Of a DNA stretch of 64,000 nucleotides, positions 43,312 through 51,880 are shown piece after piece (within the stretch, counting starts at the first letter, position 1; every line of letters begins with the position of its first letter). Made by a program: the position numbers and the translations under genes. The stretch lies in assembly GCF_900110955.1 (NCBI RefSeq), contig NZ_FOFR01000017.1, forward strand, positions 124,001 to 188,000, written 5' to 3'. This DNA is from Lentzea xinjiangensis (GTDB lineage Bacteria; Actinomycetota; Actinomycetes; Mycobacteriales; Pseudonocardiaceae). The notes under the pieces are model-generated. The model saw nothing but the letters and a program-made list of their open reading frames with translations. It had not been told where the DNA came from and did not search any database.

Positions 43312-44214
43312 TCAGGCCTTCGCGAGGAGGGTTTCGGAGTACGTCCACAGGCGTGCGGCGTTGCCGGGGTCGAGGGCGTAGCGGGCGACACCGCGCATCG
43401 GCGGGGCTTCGTCGCGGCGGTCGACGGTCCGCGTTTCGGCGCAGTCGTCGAAGTAGCGGCCGCCGATGCCCCGCAACAGCGGCGAGGTGGCCACGAACAC
43501 CGACGTCGCCGCGCCCTGCTCGACCGACTTGGTGATCGTCGGGTCGACGTCGCTCGGTCCGATGTGGCGCTGAAGGTTGGTGAGGATGGCGCCGGGCATG
43601 ACGGCGTTCGCGGTGATGCCGTCATCCGCCCACCGACGCGTTGCCTCCACCGCGAACAGGACGTTCGCGGTCTTGCTCTGGCCGTAAGCGCCCCACGGTT
43701 CGTATCGGCGGAACGCGTAGTGGACGTCGTCGAAGACCACCGGCGAGAGCATGTGGCCCCGGGAGGTGACGGAGACGACGCGAGCGCCGCCGGCGGCCTT
43801 GAGCGCACCGTGCAGGCCCGTGGCCAGGGCGAAGTGGCCGAGGTGGTTGGTGGCGAACTGCCATTCCCAGCCCTGCTCGGTGTACCGCTCGGGGGTCGCC
43901 ATCACGCCCGCGTTGGCGATGAGGACGTCGAGCGGGCCCCGCCAGCCGCGGGTGAAGTCCTCGACGGAGGACAGGTCGGTCAGGTCGAGCTTCGCGGTGT
44001 GGACGGTGCCGCCGATGCCGGCGGCGGTCTTCTCGCCCGCGGCGACGTCGCGGACGGCGAGGGTGACCTCGGCGCCGGCGCTCGCCAGCGCCCTGGCCGT
44101 CTCGACGCCGATGCCGGACGACGCGCCCGTCACGACCACGCGCTTGTCGGTGAGGTCGAGGCCTTCGACGACCTCGGCGGCGGTACTGCTGAACCCGAAC
44201 TGCGTTTCGATCAC
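43312..44214 (-). CDS. Short-chain dehydrogenase/reductase (oxidoreductase, retinol dehydrogenase-like)
   Basis: About 300 residues from GTG 44214 (VIETQFGFSSTAAEVVEGLD); a start 51 bp upstream would place the N-terminus in the LysR promoter and is less likely. Motifs: VVVTGASSGIGVETARALAS, LIANAGVMATP, a catalytic Ser in VVSVTSRGHM and YGQSKTAN with Tyr and Lys. A full classical SDR with NADP preference likely. Divergent from the LysR gene, the usual arrangement when the regulator controls the operon. Confidence 0.87.
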   Translation of the reverse strand: MIETQFGFSSTAAEVVEGLDLTDKRVVVTGASSGIGVETARALASAGAEVTLAVRDVAAGEKTAAGIGGTVHTAKLDLTDLSSVEDFTRGWRGPLDVLIANAGVMATPERYTEQGWEWQFATNHLGHFALATGLHGALKAAGGARVVSVTSRGHMLSPVVFDDVHYAFRRYEPWGAYGQSKTANVLFAVEATRRWADDGITANAVMPGAILTNLQRHIGPSDVDPTITKSVEQGAATSVFVATSPLLRGIGGRYFDDCAETRTVDRRDEAPPMRGVARYALDPGNAARLWTYSETLLAKA

Positions 44215-44276
44215 GCCTTCGACGCTAGGCCTGCCGGGACCATGCGGGTAGCGAAAGTTCCGCAACTGGGGTATGC

Positions 44277-45212
44277 GTGACCATCATGGCCTTGAACGAC
44301 GCGTCGCTGGTGGCGCTCCGGGTTTTCCGCGAGGTGGCCGAGCGTGGCACGTTGACGGCGGCCGCCACCGCGCTGGGCTACACCCAGTCGGCGGTGTCCA
44401 GGCAGGTCGCCGCTCTGGAACGGGCTGCCGGTGCCGTGCTGCTCGAACGACGTCACGACGGGGTACGGCTCACCGCGGCCGGTCGGCTCGTGTTGCGGCG
44501 GGCTGCCGTGGTGGTCGATCAGGTCGATGCGGGTGCGCGGGAACTCGCGGGACTGCCCGAGGAAGACACGAGCACGGTCAGGCTCGGCTGGTTCGCCACG
44601 GCCGGTGCCTGGCTCGTGCCGCAGGCGCTCACATCGTTGGCGCGCACGCATCCGTCGATCACGGTTGTCACGCGCGAGGGCAGCACACCGGCGTTGGTGC
44701 GCGCGCTGCGGGCCGGCACGCTGGACGCCGCGCTGATCGCGTCGTCGCCACCGTTCCGCGCGCCCGACGACGAGACCCCCGCACTCGCGGTGGACGTCCT
44801 CGCCGAGCGCAGCCTGCGCGTCGCCGTTCCCGCGACGCATCCGCTGGCCCGCGAGGACTTCGTGGAGGTCGACGACCTCCGGGGCCGGCGCTGGATCGCC
44901 GGGCCCGGCGACCAGCTCGTGATGGGTGTGTGGCCGGGACTCGGCGAACGGCCCGTTGTCGCGCACACCGCCCGCGACTGGCTGGCGAAGCTGCACCTGG
45001 TCGCCGCGGGCTTCGGCATCACGACCGTTCCCGCCGCGCTGGTGGCCGTCGTGCCCGCCGGTGTGCGCGTGCTCCCGGTGCGGGGCGGTCCCGCCGAACG
45101 CCGCCGCATCCTGCTCGCGCGGCTTCCCGGGCTTCTTCCTGAACCCGTCGCACGGCTCGCCGCGGCGCTGCGGGCCGCTGTCCTGGAGACGGAGCATCAA
45201 CCGATCGGTTGA
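44277..45212 (+). CDS. LysR-family transcriptional regulator
   Basis: About 311 residues from GTG 44277; an ATG three codons later is possible. The HTH is clear (LRVFREVAERGTLTAAATAL, GYTQSAVSRQVAALERAAGA), followed by the effector-binding domain (VRLGWFATAGAWLVPQALTS, LDAALIASSPP). The divergent SDR operon across about 60 bp is the likely target, with binding sites in the shared spacer. The stop codon lies within a 20-bp palindrome (45195-45214). Confidence 0.9.
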   Translation: MTIMALNDASLVALRVFREVAERGTLTAAATALGYTQSAVSRQVAALERAAGAVLLERRHDGVRLTAAGRLVLRRAAVVVDQVDAGARELAGLPEEDTSTVRLGWFATAGAWLVPQALTSLARTHPSITVVTREGSTPALVRALRAGTLDAALIASSPPFRAPDDETPALAVDVLAERSLRVAVPATHPLAREDFVEVDDLRGRRWIAGPGDQLVMGVWPGLGERPVVAHTARDWLAKLHLVAAGFGITTVPAALVAVVPAGVRVLPVRGGPAERRRILLARLPGLLPEPVARLAAALRAAVLETEHQPIG

Positions 45213-45214
45213 TG
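45195..45214. promoter_or_regulatory. Perfect 20-bp palindrome upstream of the ABC/two-component operon
   Basis: CATCAACCGATCGGTTGATG reads the same on both strands with no loop. It overlaps the LysR stop and lies 56 bp before the ABC ATPase start. No loop and no T run make it a better operator than terminator. Confidence 0.45.
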
Positions 45215-45269
45215 CCGGTCCGACCGGCTGTTCGATGATCTCCGCCGCGCGCTGCTCGATCGTGGGGGC

Positions 45270-46163
45270 ATGGCAATCATCGCAGTGCGCGACCTCGGCA
45301 AGAGGTACGGGCGGAAGGTCGCCGTGGACTCGGTGTCCTTCGAGGTGGCCGAGGGGGAGATCTTCGGTGTGCTGGGGCCGAACGGGGCCGGCAAGACGAC
45401 GACCGTGGAGTGCGTGTCCGGGCTGCGCAGGCCGGACCGGGGCAGCGTGACCGTGCTGGGGCGGCCGCCCGCCGAGGTGCGGTCCGCCATCGGGGTGCAG
45501 CTGCAGTCCTCGGAGCTGCCGGAGCGGATGCGCGTCCGCGAGGCGCTCTCGCTGTTCTCCTCGTTCTACCCGGCGCCGGTCGACTGGTCGGAGCGGCTGG
45601 GGCTGTCGGCGCACCTGGGGGTGGAGTTCGGGCGGCTGTCCGGCGGGCTGAAGCAGCGGCTGTCGATCGCGCTGGCGCTGGCAGGGTCGCCGCGGGTCGC
45701 GATCCTCGACGAGCTGACGACGGGGCTCGACCCGCAGGCGCGGCGCGACACGTGGTCGGTGATCGAGGACGTGCGGTCGGCCGGCGTGACCGTCCTGCTG
45801 GTCACCCACTTCATGGAGGAGGCGGAACGGCTCTGCGACCGGGTGGCGGTGTTCCGCGACGGCCGGATCGCCGCGCTGGACACGCCCTCCGGTCTGGTGT
45901 CGCGGGTGGACGGTGCCACGCGGGTGCGGTTCGTCCCGTCCGCTCCGGTGGACCTCGCGGCGCTGCGGGCGCTGCCGGACGTCACCGACGTGACGACGGC
46001 AGGGCAGCAGATCGTCGTCAGCGGGTCGGAGGACCTCCTGCACGCGGTGACCTCCCTGCTGGCGCGCAGGCAGGTCGTGGCGCGCGGGCTTCGCGTCGAC
46101 CAGGTCTCGCTGGACGACGCCTACGTCGAACTGACCGGGGGTAGTGGTGCTGAAGATCATTAA
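45270..46163 (+). CDS. ABC exporter ATP-binding protein
   Basis: A 297-residue protein from ATG 45270. Walker A LGPNGAGKTTTVE, signature RLSGGLKQRLSIALALA, Walker B AILDELTTGLD, H-loop VTHFMEEAERLCD. The C-terminal 70 residues are an extension typical of drug or lipid exporters (DrrA/CcmA class). Together with the permease and the histidine kinase/response regulator pair that follow, it resembles operons that sense and pump out membrane-active compounds (inference). Confidence 0.88.
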   Translation: MAIIAVRDLGKRYGRKVAVDSVSFEVAEGEIFGVLGPNGAGKTTTVECVSGLRRPDRGSVTVLGRPPAEVRSAIGVQLQSSELPERMRVREALSLFSSFYPAPVDWSERLGLSAHLGVEFGRLSGGLKQRLSIALALAGSPRVAILDELTTGLDPQARRDTWSVIEDVRSAGVTVLLVTHFMEEAERLCDRVAVFRDGRIAALDTPSGLVSRVDGATRVRFVPSAPVDLAALRALPDVTDVTTAGQQIVVSGSEDLLHAVTSLLARRQVVARGLRVDQVSLDDAYVELTGGSGAEDH

Positions 46164-46872
46164 GGTGGAAGCCCGGCTGTTCGTCCGCGACCGGCTGAAC
46201 TCGTTGTTCGCCGTGTTGTTCCCGACGCTGCTGTTGCTGGTGCTGGGGGCGGTTCCGGCGTTGCGCACACCCGCCGAGGAGTTCGGCGGACTGCGGTTCA
46301 TCGACAGCTACCTGTCGTCGCTGGTCGTGTTCACGTTGGGGTTCATCGGTCTGCAGCGCGTGCCGACGGTTGTGGCGACCTATCGGGAGAAGGGCGTGTT
46401 ACGTCGGCTGTCGACGACACCGATGCACCCGGCGCGGTTGCTGGCCGGGCAGATGGTGGTCAACTTCGTCGCGGCGATCTTGTCGGTGCTGTTGACCGTC
46501 GTGGTGGCGCACCTCGTGTTCGGCGTCGACCTGCCCCACCACCCGCTCGGCCTGGCAGGTGCCGTGGTCCTGGGCGGCGCCGGGACGTTCGCGCTGGGAC
46601 TGGTGATCGCCGCGCTGGCCCCGAACGCGCGAGCGGCCGGTGGCTGGGCCACGGCGGTGTTCATGCTGCTGATGTTCTTCGGCGGCGTGTACCTGCCGCG
46701 GTTCATGCTGCCCCCGGCGATCCAGGCGATCGGTTCGTACGCGCCTCCTGGCGTGGAGGCGTTGCAGCAGGCGTGGCTGGGAACCGCTCCGGACTGGAGG
46801 CATCTCGCGATCATGGGACTGGTGGGTCTCGTGGCGGGTACGGTCGCGGCCAGGACGTTCCGCTGGGAGTAG
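46144..46872 (+). CDS. ABC-2 type permease
   Basis: A 242-residue protein starting at GTG 46144 inside the ATPase end (20-bp overlap). Six hydrophobic segments, among them LFAVLFPTLLLLVLGAVPA, GAVVLGGAGTFALGLVIAAL and WATAVFMLLMFFGGVYLP. It forms the membrane part of the exporter. The family matches the ABC2 transporter permeases of the DrrB/YadH type. Confidence 0.85.
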   Translation: MVLKIIKVEARLFVRDRLNSLFAVLFPTLLLLVLGAVPALRTPAEEFGGLRFIDSYLSSLVVFTLGFIGLQRVPTVVATYREKGVLRRLSTTPMHPARLLAGQMVVNFVAAILSVLLTVVVAHLVFGVDLPHHPLGLAGAVVLGGAGTFALGLVIAALAPNARAAGGWATAVFMLLMFFGGVYLPRFMLPPAIQAIGSYAPPGVEALQQAWLGTAPDWRHLAIMGLVGLVAGTVAARTFRWE

Positions 46873-46875
46873 CTC

Positions 46876-48036
46876 GTGGACATGGTCGTGCTGGACAGGT
46901 GGGAGCGCAGGCTCACGTTCCTCGCGCACGCGATCCCGTACTTCGTGCTGACCGCGACGACGGTGATCTACTCGATCTTCACCGCGCACTCGGCCTCGGA
47001 GCGCTGGGTCACCTACGGCCTGGTGGCGTTCGGCTACGCGTGGATGGCGTGGTGGTTCACGCTGCATCCCCAGTGGCGCAACCGCATGGGGCTCATGACC
47101 GTGTTCGTCGCCGGCTTGGTCGTGTTCTACGCGGTGCTGGGAATGCGCGAGCACTGGTTCGGCGCGGTGTCGTACGCGGTGTACGTCTACGCGAGCGAGG
47201 TCCTGCGCGGTCGCCGGATGTTCTTCGCCGTGGGCCTGACGGCCGTGCTGGCGACGCTGTCGTTGTTCGGCGGCTACCCGCCCGCCGAGGCGCGGCCCGC
47301 CTTCTGGCTGCTGATGATGGTGTTCGTGGTGGTGGCGTGCACGTTCACGTTCGTCGGGCACGTGACGACCGAACAGTCCCGTCAGCGCAAGGAGCTGCTC
47401 GAGGAGAACGAGGGCCTGCACGCCCAGCTCCTGGTGCAGGCGCACGAGGCGGGGGTGCAGGACGAGCGGCACCGGATGGCCGGAGAGATCCACGACACCC
47501 TCGCCCAAGGCCTGGCGGGCATCATCACGCAGCTGTCGGCGGCCTCGTCGTCCGACTGGGAGCGCCGCGTGGCGGTGGCCGCCGAGCTGGCCCGCGCGAA
47601 CCTGGCGGAGGCCCGCCGCTCGGTGCACGCGCTGCGCCCGCCCGCGCTGGACTCCGCGGCCCTGCCGGAAGCCCTGGACGAGGTGGCGTCGGGCTGGTCG
47701 ACGGTCAACGGCGTGCCGGTGTCGATGACGCTGACCGGCTCCGTCCGGGTGATGCACCCGGAGGTGGAGGTCGCCCTGCTGCGCACGGCCCAGGAGGCGC
47801 TGTCGAACGTGGCGAAGCACGCCGCGGCCTCCAGGGTCGGCCTGACCCTGTCGTACATGGAGGACGTCGTGACGCTGGACGTGCGCGACGACGGCGTGGG
47901 CTTCGACCTCACGCGGCCGTCCTCCGGCTTCGGGCTGCCCGCGATGAGGCACCGGGTGCACCGGCTGTCGGGGGCGTTGTCCGTGGAGTCCGAACCCGGC
48001 GCGGGGACGGCGATCTCGGCTCGGGTGCCGGCGTGA
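46876..48036 (+). CDS. NarL-type sensor histidine kinase
   Basis: A 386-residue protein from GTG 46876 with GGGAG 6 bases upstream. The N-terminal 150 residues contain about five membrane segments (YFVLTATTVIYSIFTA, GLMTVFVAGLVVFYAVLGM, FWLLMMVFVVVACTFTFVG). The dimerisation and phosphoacceptor helix has GEIHDTLAQGLAG with the phosphorylated His. The ATPase domain shows RTAQEALSNVAKHA and VRDDGVGFD. It works with the response regulator 50 bp downstream to control the ABC exporter, the usual autoregulatory set-up. Confidence 0.92.
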   Translation: MDMVVLDRWERRLTFLAHAIPYFVLTATTVIYSIFTAHSASERWVTYGLVAFGYAWMAWWFTLHPQWRNRMGLMTVFVAGLVVFYAVLGMREHWFGAVSYAVYVYASEVLRGRRMFFAVGLTAVLATLSLFGGYPPAEARPAFWLLMMVFVVVACTFTFVGHVTTEQSRQRKELLEENEGLHAQLLVQAHEAGVQDERHRMAGEIHDTLAQGLAGIITQLSAASSSDWERRVAVAAELARANLAEARRSVHALRPPALDSAALPEALDEVASGWSTVNGVPVSMTLTGSVRVMHPEVEVALLRTAQEALSNVAKHAAASRVGLTLSYMEDVVTLDVRDDGVGFDLTRPSSGFGLPAMRHRVHRLSGALSVESEPGAGTAISARVPA

Positions 48037-48085
48037 CCGGCGTGACGGCCGGCCGGGCCGGCACCGGCGGGACGAGGAGGTGCGC

Positions 48086-48709
48086 GTGATCCGGCTGGTG
48101 ATCGTCGACGACCACCCCGTGGTGCGCGACGGGTTGCGCGGCATGCTCGCCGCACCGGACTTCGAGGTCGTGGGCGAGGCCGCCTCCGGTGACGAGGCGG
48201 TGGCCGTCGTGACGGCGCTGGGACCCGACGTGGTGCTGATGGACCTGCGGATGCCCGGCTCCGACGGGCTGTCGGCGATCGAACGGCTGCGCGACCACCC
48301 GTGCCGGGTGCTGGTGCTCACGACCTACGACACGGACCGGGACGTCCTGCCGGCCATCAAGGCCGGTGCCACCGGCTACCTGTTGAAGGACACGCCGCGC
48401 GACGAGCTGCAGCGGGCCATCCGGGCCGCGCACGCGGGCGAGGCCGTGCTGTCGCCCGCGGTGGCGACCCGGTTGCTGGGGCAGGTCCGGGAGCCCGCGC
48501 TGGAACCGTTGTCGGCACGGGAGCTCGACGTGCTCGCGCTGGTGGCCAAGGGGTCCACGAACCGGGCGGTGGCGGCGGCGCTGTTCATCAGCGAGGCGAC
48601 CGTGAAGACGCACCTGCTGCACGTCTACGCGAAGCTCGGGGTCTCGGACCGGGCTGCGGCCGTCGCGGTGGCGTACGAGCGCGGGCTGTTGCGCGGACGG
48701 CGGCGCTGA
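48086..48709 (+). CDS. NarL/LuxR-type response regulator
   Basis: A 207-residue protein. GTG 48086 (VIRLVIVDDHPVVRDGLRGM) is preferred because GAGGAGG ends 6 bases upstream; a GTG two codons earlier overlaps that site. The receiver domain has DDHP at the acidic pocket, MDLRMPGSDG (phosphorylated Asp near 53) and a conserved Lys in YLLKDTP. The C-terminal LuxR HTH reads LSARELDVLALVAKGSTNRA and ISEATVKTHLLHVYAKLGVS. It is the output partner of the adjacent kinase. Confidence 0.92.
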   Translation: MIRLVIVDDHPVVRDGLRGMLAAPDFEVVGEAASGDEAVAVVTALGPDVVLMDLRMPGSDGLSAIERLRDHPCRVLVLTTYDTDRDVLPAIKAGATGYLLKDTPRDELQRAIRAAHAGEAVLSPAVATRLLGQVREPALEPLSARELDVLALVAKGSTNRAVAAALFISEATVKTHLLHVYAKLGVSDRAAAVAVAYERGLLRGRRR

Positions 48710-48990
48710 GGCCGCGGGTGTCGAGGGCCGCTGGTGTCGGAGCCGCGGGTGCTGAGGGCTGCGGGTGTCGGAGCCGCGGGTCTTGAGGGCCGCGCGTGTC
48801 GAGGGCCGCTGGTGTCGGAGCCGGGCGTGTCGAGGTCGCTGGCGTTGAGATCGTGGGTATCGAGACCGCTGGCGTTGAAGCCGCTGGTGTCGAGACCGCT
48901 GGCGTTCAGATCGCGGGTGCCGAGGCCGCTGACGTTCAGATCGCGGGTGCCGAGGCCGCTAACGTTGAAGCCACAGGCGCCGAGCCCGCA
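48703..48990. repeat. Degenerate 15-bp minisatellite (about 18 units), 30-bp higher order
   Basis: Beginning at the stop of the response regulator gene, units of the type GTGTCGAGGCCGCTG recur every 15 bp to about 48990. From 48841 on, pairs form a 30-bp period, as in GGCGTTCAGATCGCGGGTGC beginning at 48901 and 48931. Units before 48800 vary between 15 and 16 bp. On the minus strand the reading is like pentapeptide repeats (DLNASGLDTSGFN), but no start with a ribosome binding site and no stop-free full-length gene supports translation. Confidence 0.85.
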
Positions 48991-49001
48991 GAACATCCCC
49001 C

Positions 49002-49032
49002 GCGGCGGGACCATCACGGATGGTCCCGCCGC
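49002..49032. terminator. Hairpin after the purine operon and minisatellite
   Basis: GCGGCGGGACCATC (49002-49015) and GATGGTCCCGCCGC (49019-49032) pair perfectly around a 3-base loop. It lies 28 bp past the last gene of the minus-strand purine operon and can also stop transcription from the left. Confidence 0.7.
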
Positions 49033-49059
49033 TTGCGGCAACTCCCCCTTGCCACTCCC

Positions 49060-49446
49060 TCACCCCTCGCGTTGTAGGAACTCCCGCCAGTCCCCGAGAT
49101 ACGAGATGTCCTGGATGTCACCCGATCGGAGCAGTGGCTCGACCACCGCGTCGCGCAGGACGGTGGCCAGCGCGGCGCTGCCGTCCGCCAGCTCGATGAC
49201 GCCGATCTCCAGCTCCGGCGGCTCGGCCGGGAGGAGGTGGTCGCGCAGGACCGTGAGCGGCAGGTCGTACAGCTCACCCACCACCGCGGCCGAGCCCGAC
49301 TCGTGCATCGCGGGGAACCTGCCCCGCACCGAGAAGTACCGGTACTTCGCCGCACTGCGCGCCCGGCACACCATCGGCGTGCCCTGCAACTGGCCGTGCA
49401 GCGGGCCGCCCCTCATGCCGCCGCCGTTGAGGAAGATCAGTGCCAT
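49060..49446 (-). CDS. Allophanate hydrolase C-terminal-like (gamma-glutamylcyclotransferase fold) protein
   Basis: A 128-residue protein from ATG 49446 with GGAG about 8 bases upstream. The sequence FLNGGGMRGGPLHGQLQGTP, YFSVRGRFPAMHESGSAA, GELYDLPLTVLRDHLLP and GVIELADGSA matches the GGCT-like domain found at the C-terminus of allophanate hydrolases and as small stand-alone proteins. It is the last gene of the purine operon, which fits a role in late ureide/urea-type nitrogen release, though the catalytic activity is not established. The upstream XdhC frame overlaps it by 173 bp. Confidence 0.75.
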   Translation of the reverse strand: MALIFLNGGGMRGGPLHGQLQGTPMVCRARSAAKYRYFSVRGRFPAMHESGSAAVVGELYDLPLTVLRDHLLPAEPPELEIGVIELADGSAALATVLRDAVVEPLLRSGDIQDISYLGDWREFLQREG

Positions 49447-50356
49447 GGCTCTCCAGGGGTCGGTGGACGGGCGTGGACAGGGAGAACAGCGGCAGGCCGG
49501 TGCCGCCGCAGCGGGTGGCCACGAGTTCGGCCGCGATCGACACCGCCGTCTCGGACGGGCTGCGGCCGCCGAGGTCGAGCCCCACCGGTGAGCGCAGGCG
49601 CGTCAGCTCCGCCGGGGGCACACCCGCCGCGCGGAGCCGGGAGAGGCGTTCGGCGTGCGTGCGCCGGGAGCCCAGGGCGCCGACGAAGGCCAGCGGCCTC
49701 GACAACGCCTCGGTCAGCACCGGGATGTCGAACTTCGGGTCGTGCGTCAGCACCACCACCGCCGTGCTCTCGTCGGTGTGGGTGGACGCGAGGTAGCGGT
49801 GCGGCCAGTCGACGACGACCTCGTGCGCCGCGGGGAAGCGGGCGGGCGTCGCGAAGATCGGGCGCGCGTCGCACACCGTCACGCGGTAGCCGAGGAAGCG
49901 GCCGATCTCGGCCACGGCGGCGGCGTGGTCGATCGCGCCGAACACCAGCAGCCGGGGAGGCGGCAGCCAGGACTCGGTGAACACGCGGCCCTCCGCCGCG
50001 AAGCGGACCGACAGCGGGTGTCCGTCCAGGGCGGCCCGCAGTGCCGCGCGCAGCGGGGGACTGTCCCGCTGCACCAGCACGTCCAACGAACCGCCGCACG
50101 TCAAACCGGCGGAGAACGCCGTGTCGTCGGAGCAGCCGAAGGTGGCGAGGGCGGGCCGGGACGTCTCCAGCACCGTGCGGGCCAGGTCGTAGACCTCGGC
50201 CTCCACGCAGCCGCCGGACACGCTGCCGATCACCTCGCCGGACGGGCCGACGGCCATCGCCGCGCCGGCGGGGCGGGGCGCGCTGCCGCGCACGGCCACC
50301 ACCGAGGCGACCGCGAACCGGTCCCACGACAGCAAGGTCGGAGCGAGGTCGCGCAT
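49274..50356 (-). CDS. xdhC: XdhC-like molybdenum cofactor insertion protein for xanthine dehydrogenase
   Basis: A 360-residue protein from ATG 50356. XdhC motifs: VVAVRGSAPRPAGAAMAVGP, GSVSGGCVEAEVYD, LTCGGSLDVLVQ, RLLVFGAIDHAAAVAEIGR, a Rossmann-type core LSRPLAFVGALGSRRTHAER and GLDLGGRSPSETAVSIAAEL. XdhC binds and sulphurates the molybdenum cofactor and hands it to xanthine dehydrogenase. Homology ends near STPVHRP (about 49456); the last 60 residues are out-of-frame reading of the next gene, so the native stop may have been lost. The protein may still fold. Confidence 0.85.
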   Translation of the reverse strand: MRDLAPTLLSWDRFAVASVVAVRGSAPRPAGAAMAVGPSGEVIGSVSGGCVEAEVYDLARTVLETSRPALATFGCSDDTAFSAGLTCGGSLDVLVQRDSPPLRAALRAALDGHPLSVRFAAEGRVFTESWLPPPRLLVFGAIDHAAAVAEIGRFLGYRVTVCDARPIFATPARFPAAHEVVVDWPHRYLASTHTDESTAVVVLTHDPKFDIPVLTEALSRPLAFVGALGSRRTHAERLSRLRAAGVPPAELTRLRSPVGLDLGGRSPSETAVSIAAELVATRCGGTGLPLFSLSTPVHRPLESHGTDLPQRRRHEGRPAARPVAGHADGVPGAQCGEVPVLLGAGQVPRDARVGLGRGGG

Positions 50357-50381
50357 GGGAACCTCCGAGGTCGAGGAGCGG

Positions 50382-51782
50382 TCAGCCGATCAGGTCCACG
50401 CCGAAGTACACGGCGAACATCAGGGCGAGGCCGGTCATCAGCCAGCCGGGCCAGCGGCCCTTGCAGACGCGCAGCACGACGTAGGACACGAGGCCGGCGC
50501 CGATGCCGTTGGTGATCGAGTAGGTGAACGGGATGATCGCCACGGTCAGGAACACCGGGATGGTGAAGTCCGCGTCCTGCCACGGGATCCGGCGGATCTG
50601 CGTCATCATCAGGCCGCCGATCACCACCAGGGCCGGTGCCGCGGCCTGGGCGGGCACGACGGTGGCCAGCGGCGTGAAGAACAACGCCACCAGGAACAGG
50701 CCGCCGGTCACGAGCGAGGCCAGGCCGGTCCTGGCGCCTTCGCCGACGCCCGCGGCCGACTCCAGGAACACGGTGTTCGGCGCCGATCCCGTGACGCCAC
50801 CGGCGATGGCGCCGGCGCCGTCGACCACCAGGATCCGGCCCATGCCCTCGACGCGGCCGTCACGGGTGAGGCCGGCCTCGTCCGCTACCGACGTGATGGT
50901 GCCCATGGCGTCGAAGAAACCGGACAGCACCAACGTGAACAGGAAGATCGTCGCGGCGAGCACGCCCGCCGAGGCGAACCCGCCGAGCAGGTCCACCCTG
51001 CCGAGCAGCCCGAAGTCGGGGGAGGCGACGACCGAGGACGGCAGCGAGGGCGTCACCAGGCCCCAGCCGCCGACCGCGAACACCGAGTTCACCACCACCG
51101 CCACGACCGTGGCCACCGCGATGCTGACCAGCACGGCACCAGGCACCCCGCGGGCCATCAGCACGATCATCAGCAGCAGGCCGAGGCAGAAGACCACGAT
51201 CGGCCAGCCGCTCAGGTGGCCGTCGACGCCCATCCGCACCGGCACCGAGGAACCGGCCGCGTCCGGGGTGCGGGTCACGAAACCGGCGGAGACCAGCCCC
51301 ACCAACGCGATGTAGAAGCCGATGCCCACGGTGATGGCGATCTTCAACGGCTCGGGGATCGCGGTGATGATCCGCTCGCGGAGACCGGAGGCGGCCATGA
51401 CCACGATGCAGATGCCCTCCAGCACCACCAGGCCGAAGGCCTGCGCCCACGTCATGGCCGGCGCCATCTGGAAGGCCACCACGCCGTTGACGCCGAGGCC
51501 GGCGGCGACCGCCAGCGGCGCGTTGCCGACGAGTCCCATGAGGACGGTCATCACGCCGGCGGCCAGGGCGGTCGCCGTGGTGATCTCGGCGATCGTGAGC
51601 TTGGCGCCGGTGACGTCGGCGGACGCGCCGAGGATCAACGGGTTCAGCAGCACGATGTACGACATCGCGACGAACGTCGTGATACCACCGCGCACCTCGC
51701 GGGCGACGGTGCTGCCGCGGTCGGTGATGCGGAAGAACCGGTCCAACGGCGATGATTTCGGTCGGCTTCGCAACTGGGTCAT
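50382..51782 (-). CDS. NCS2-family purine/pyrimidine permease (AzgA-like)
   Basis: A 466-residue inner-membrane protein starting MTQLRSRPKSSPLDRFFRIT. It has 12-14 hydrophobic segments and the family features GGITTFVAMSYIVLLNPLIL, LGVNGVVAFQMAPAMTWAQA, SGFFDAMGTITSVADEAGL and GSAPNTVFLESAAGVGEGAR. The sequence resembles the AzgA/GhxP branch that imports adenine, guanine or hypoxanthine by proton symport. It supplies substrate to the deaminases and xanthine dehydrogenase encoded upstream in the operon. Confidence 0.9.
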   Translation of the reverse strand: MTQLRSRPKSSPLDRFFRITDRGSTVAREVRGGITTFVAMSYIVLLNPLILGASADVTGAKLTIAEITTATALAAGVMTVLMGLVGNAPLAVAAGLGVNGVVAFQMAPAMTWAQAFGLVVLEGICIVVMAASGLRERIITAIPEPLKIAITVGIGFYIALVGLVSAGFVTRTPDAAGSSVPVRMGVDGHLSGWPIVVFCLGLLLMIVLMARGVPGAVLVSIAVATVVAVVVNSVFAVGGWGLVTPSLPSSVVASPDFGLLGRVDLLGGFASAGVLAATIFLFTLVLSGFFDAMGTITSVADEAGLTRDGRVEGMGRILVVDGAGAIAGGVTGSAPNTVFLESAAGVGEGARTGLASLVTGGLFLVALFFTPLATVVPAQAAAPALVVIGGLMMTQIRRIPWQDADFTIPVFLTVAIIPFTYSITNGIGAGLVSYVVLRVCKGRWPGWLMTGLALMFAVYFGVDLIG

Positions 51783-51880
51783 GAGGGGACGGCCTTTCCC
51801 ATGCCGGTGGGCGCGTTCCAACGCCGGAACGCGTTTGTGCGGTGCGAGCTCCGGCCAGCAGGTGGACTGGCTTGTGGCCG

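Noticed and set aside
44211..46301. A 696-residue minus-strand frame opposite LysR and the ABC ATPase
   Set aside because: The plus strand carries clear HTH and ABC motifs; the minus frame is compositionally biased.
48703..48990. CRISPR array
   Set aside because: Units are contiguous 15-mers without spacers, and no cas genes are near; the Cas4-like protein at 7856 is 40 kb away and belongs to the pPIWI-RE operon.
48625..49041. Pentapeptide-repeat protein gene on the minus strand
   Set aside because: Only about 12 repeat-like units, no ribosome binding site at the candidate ATG, and the frame runs into the response regulator gene; kept as a repeat.
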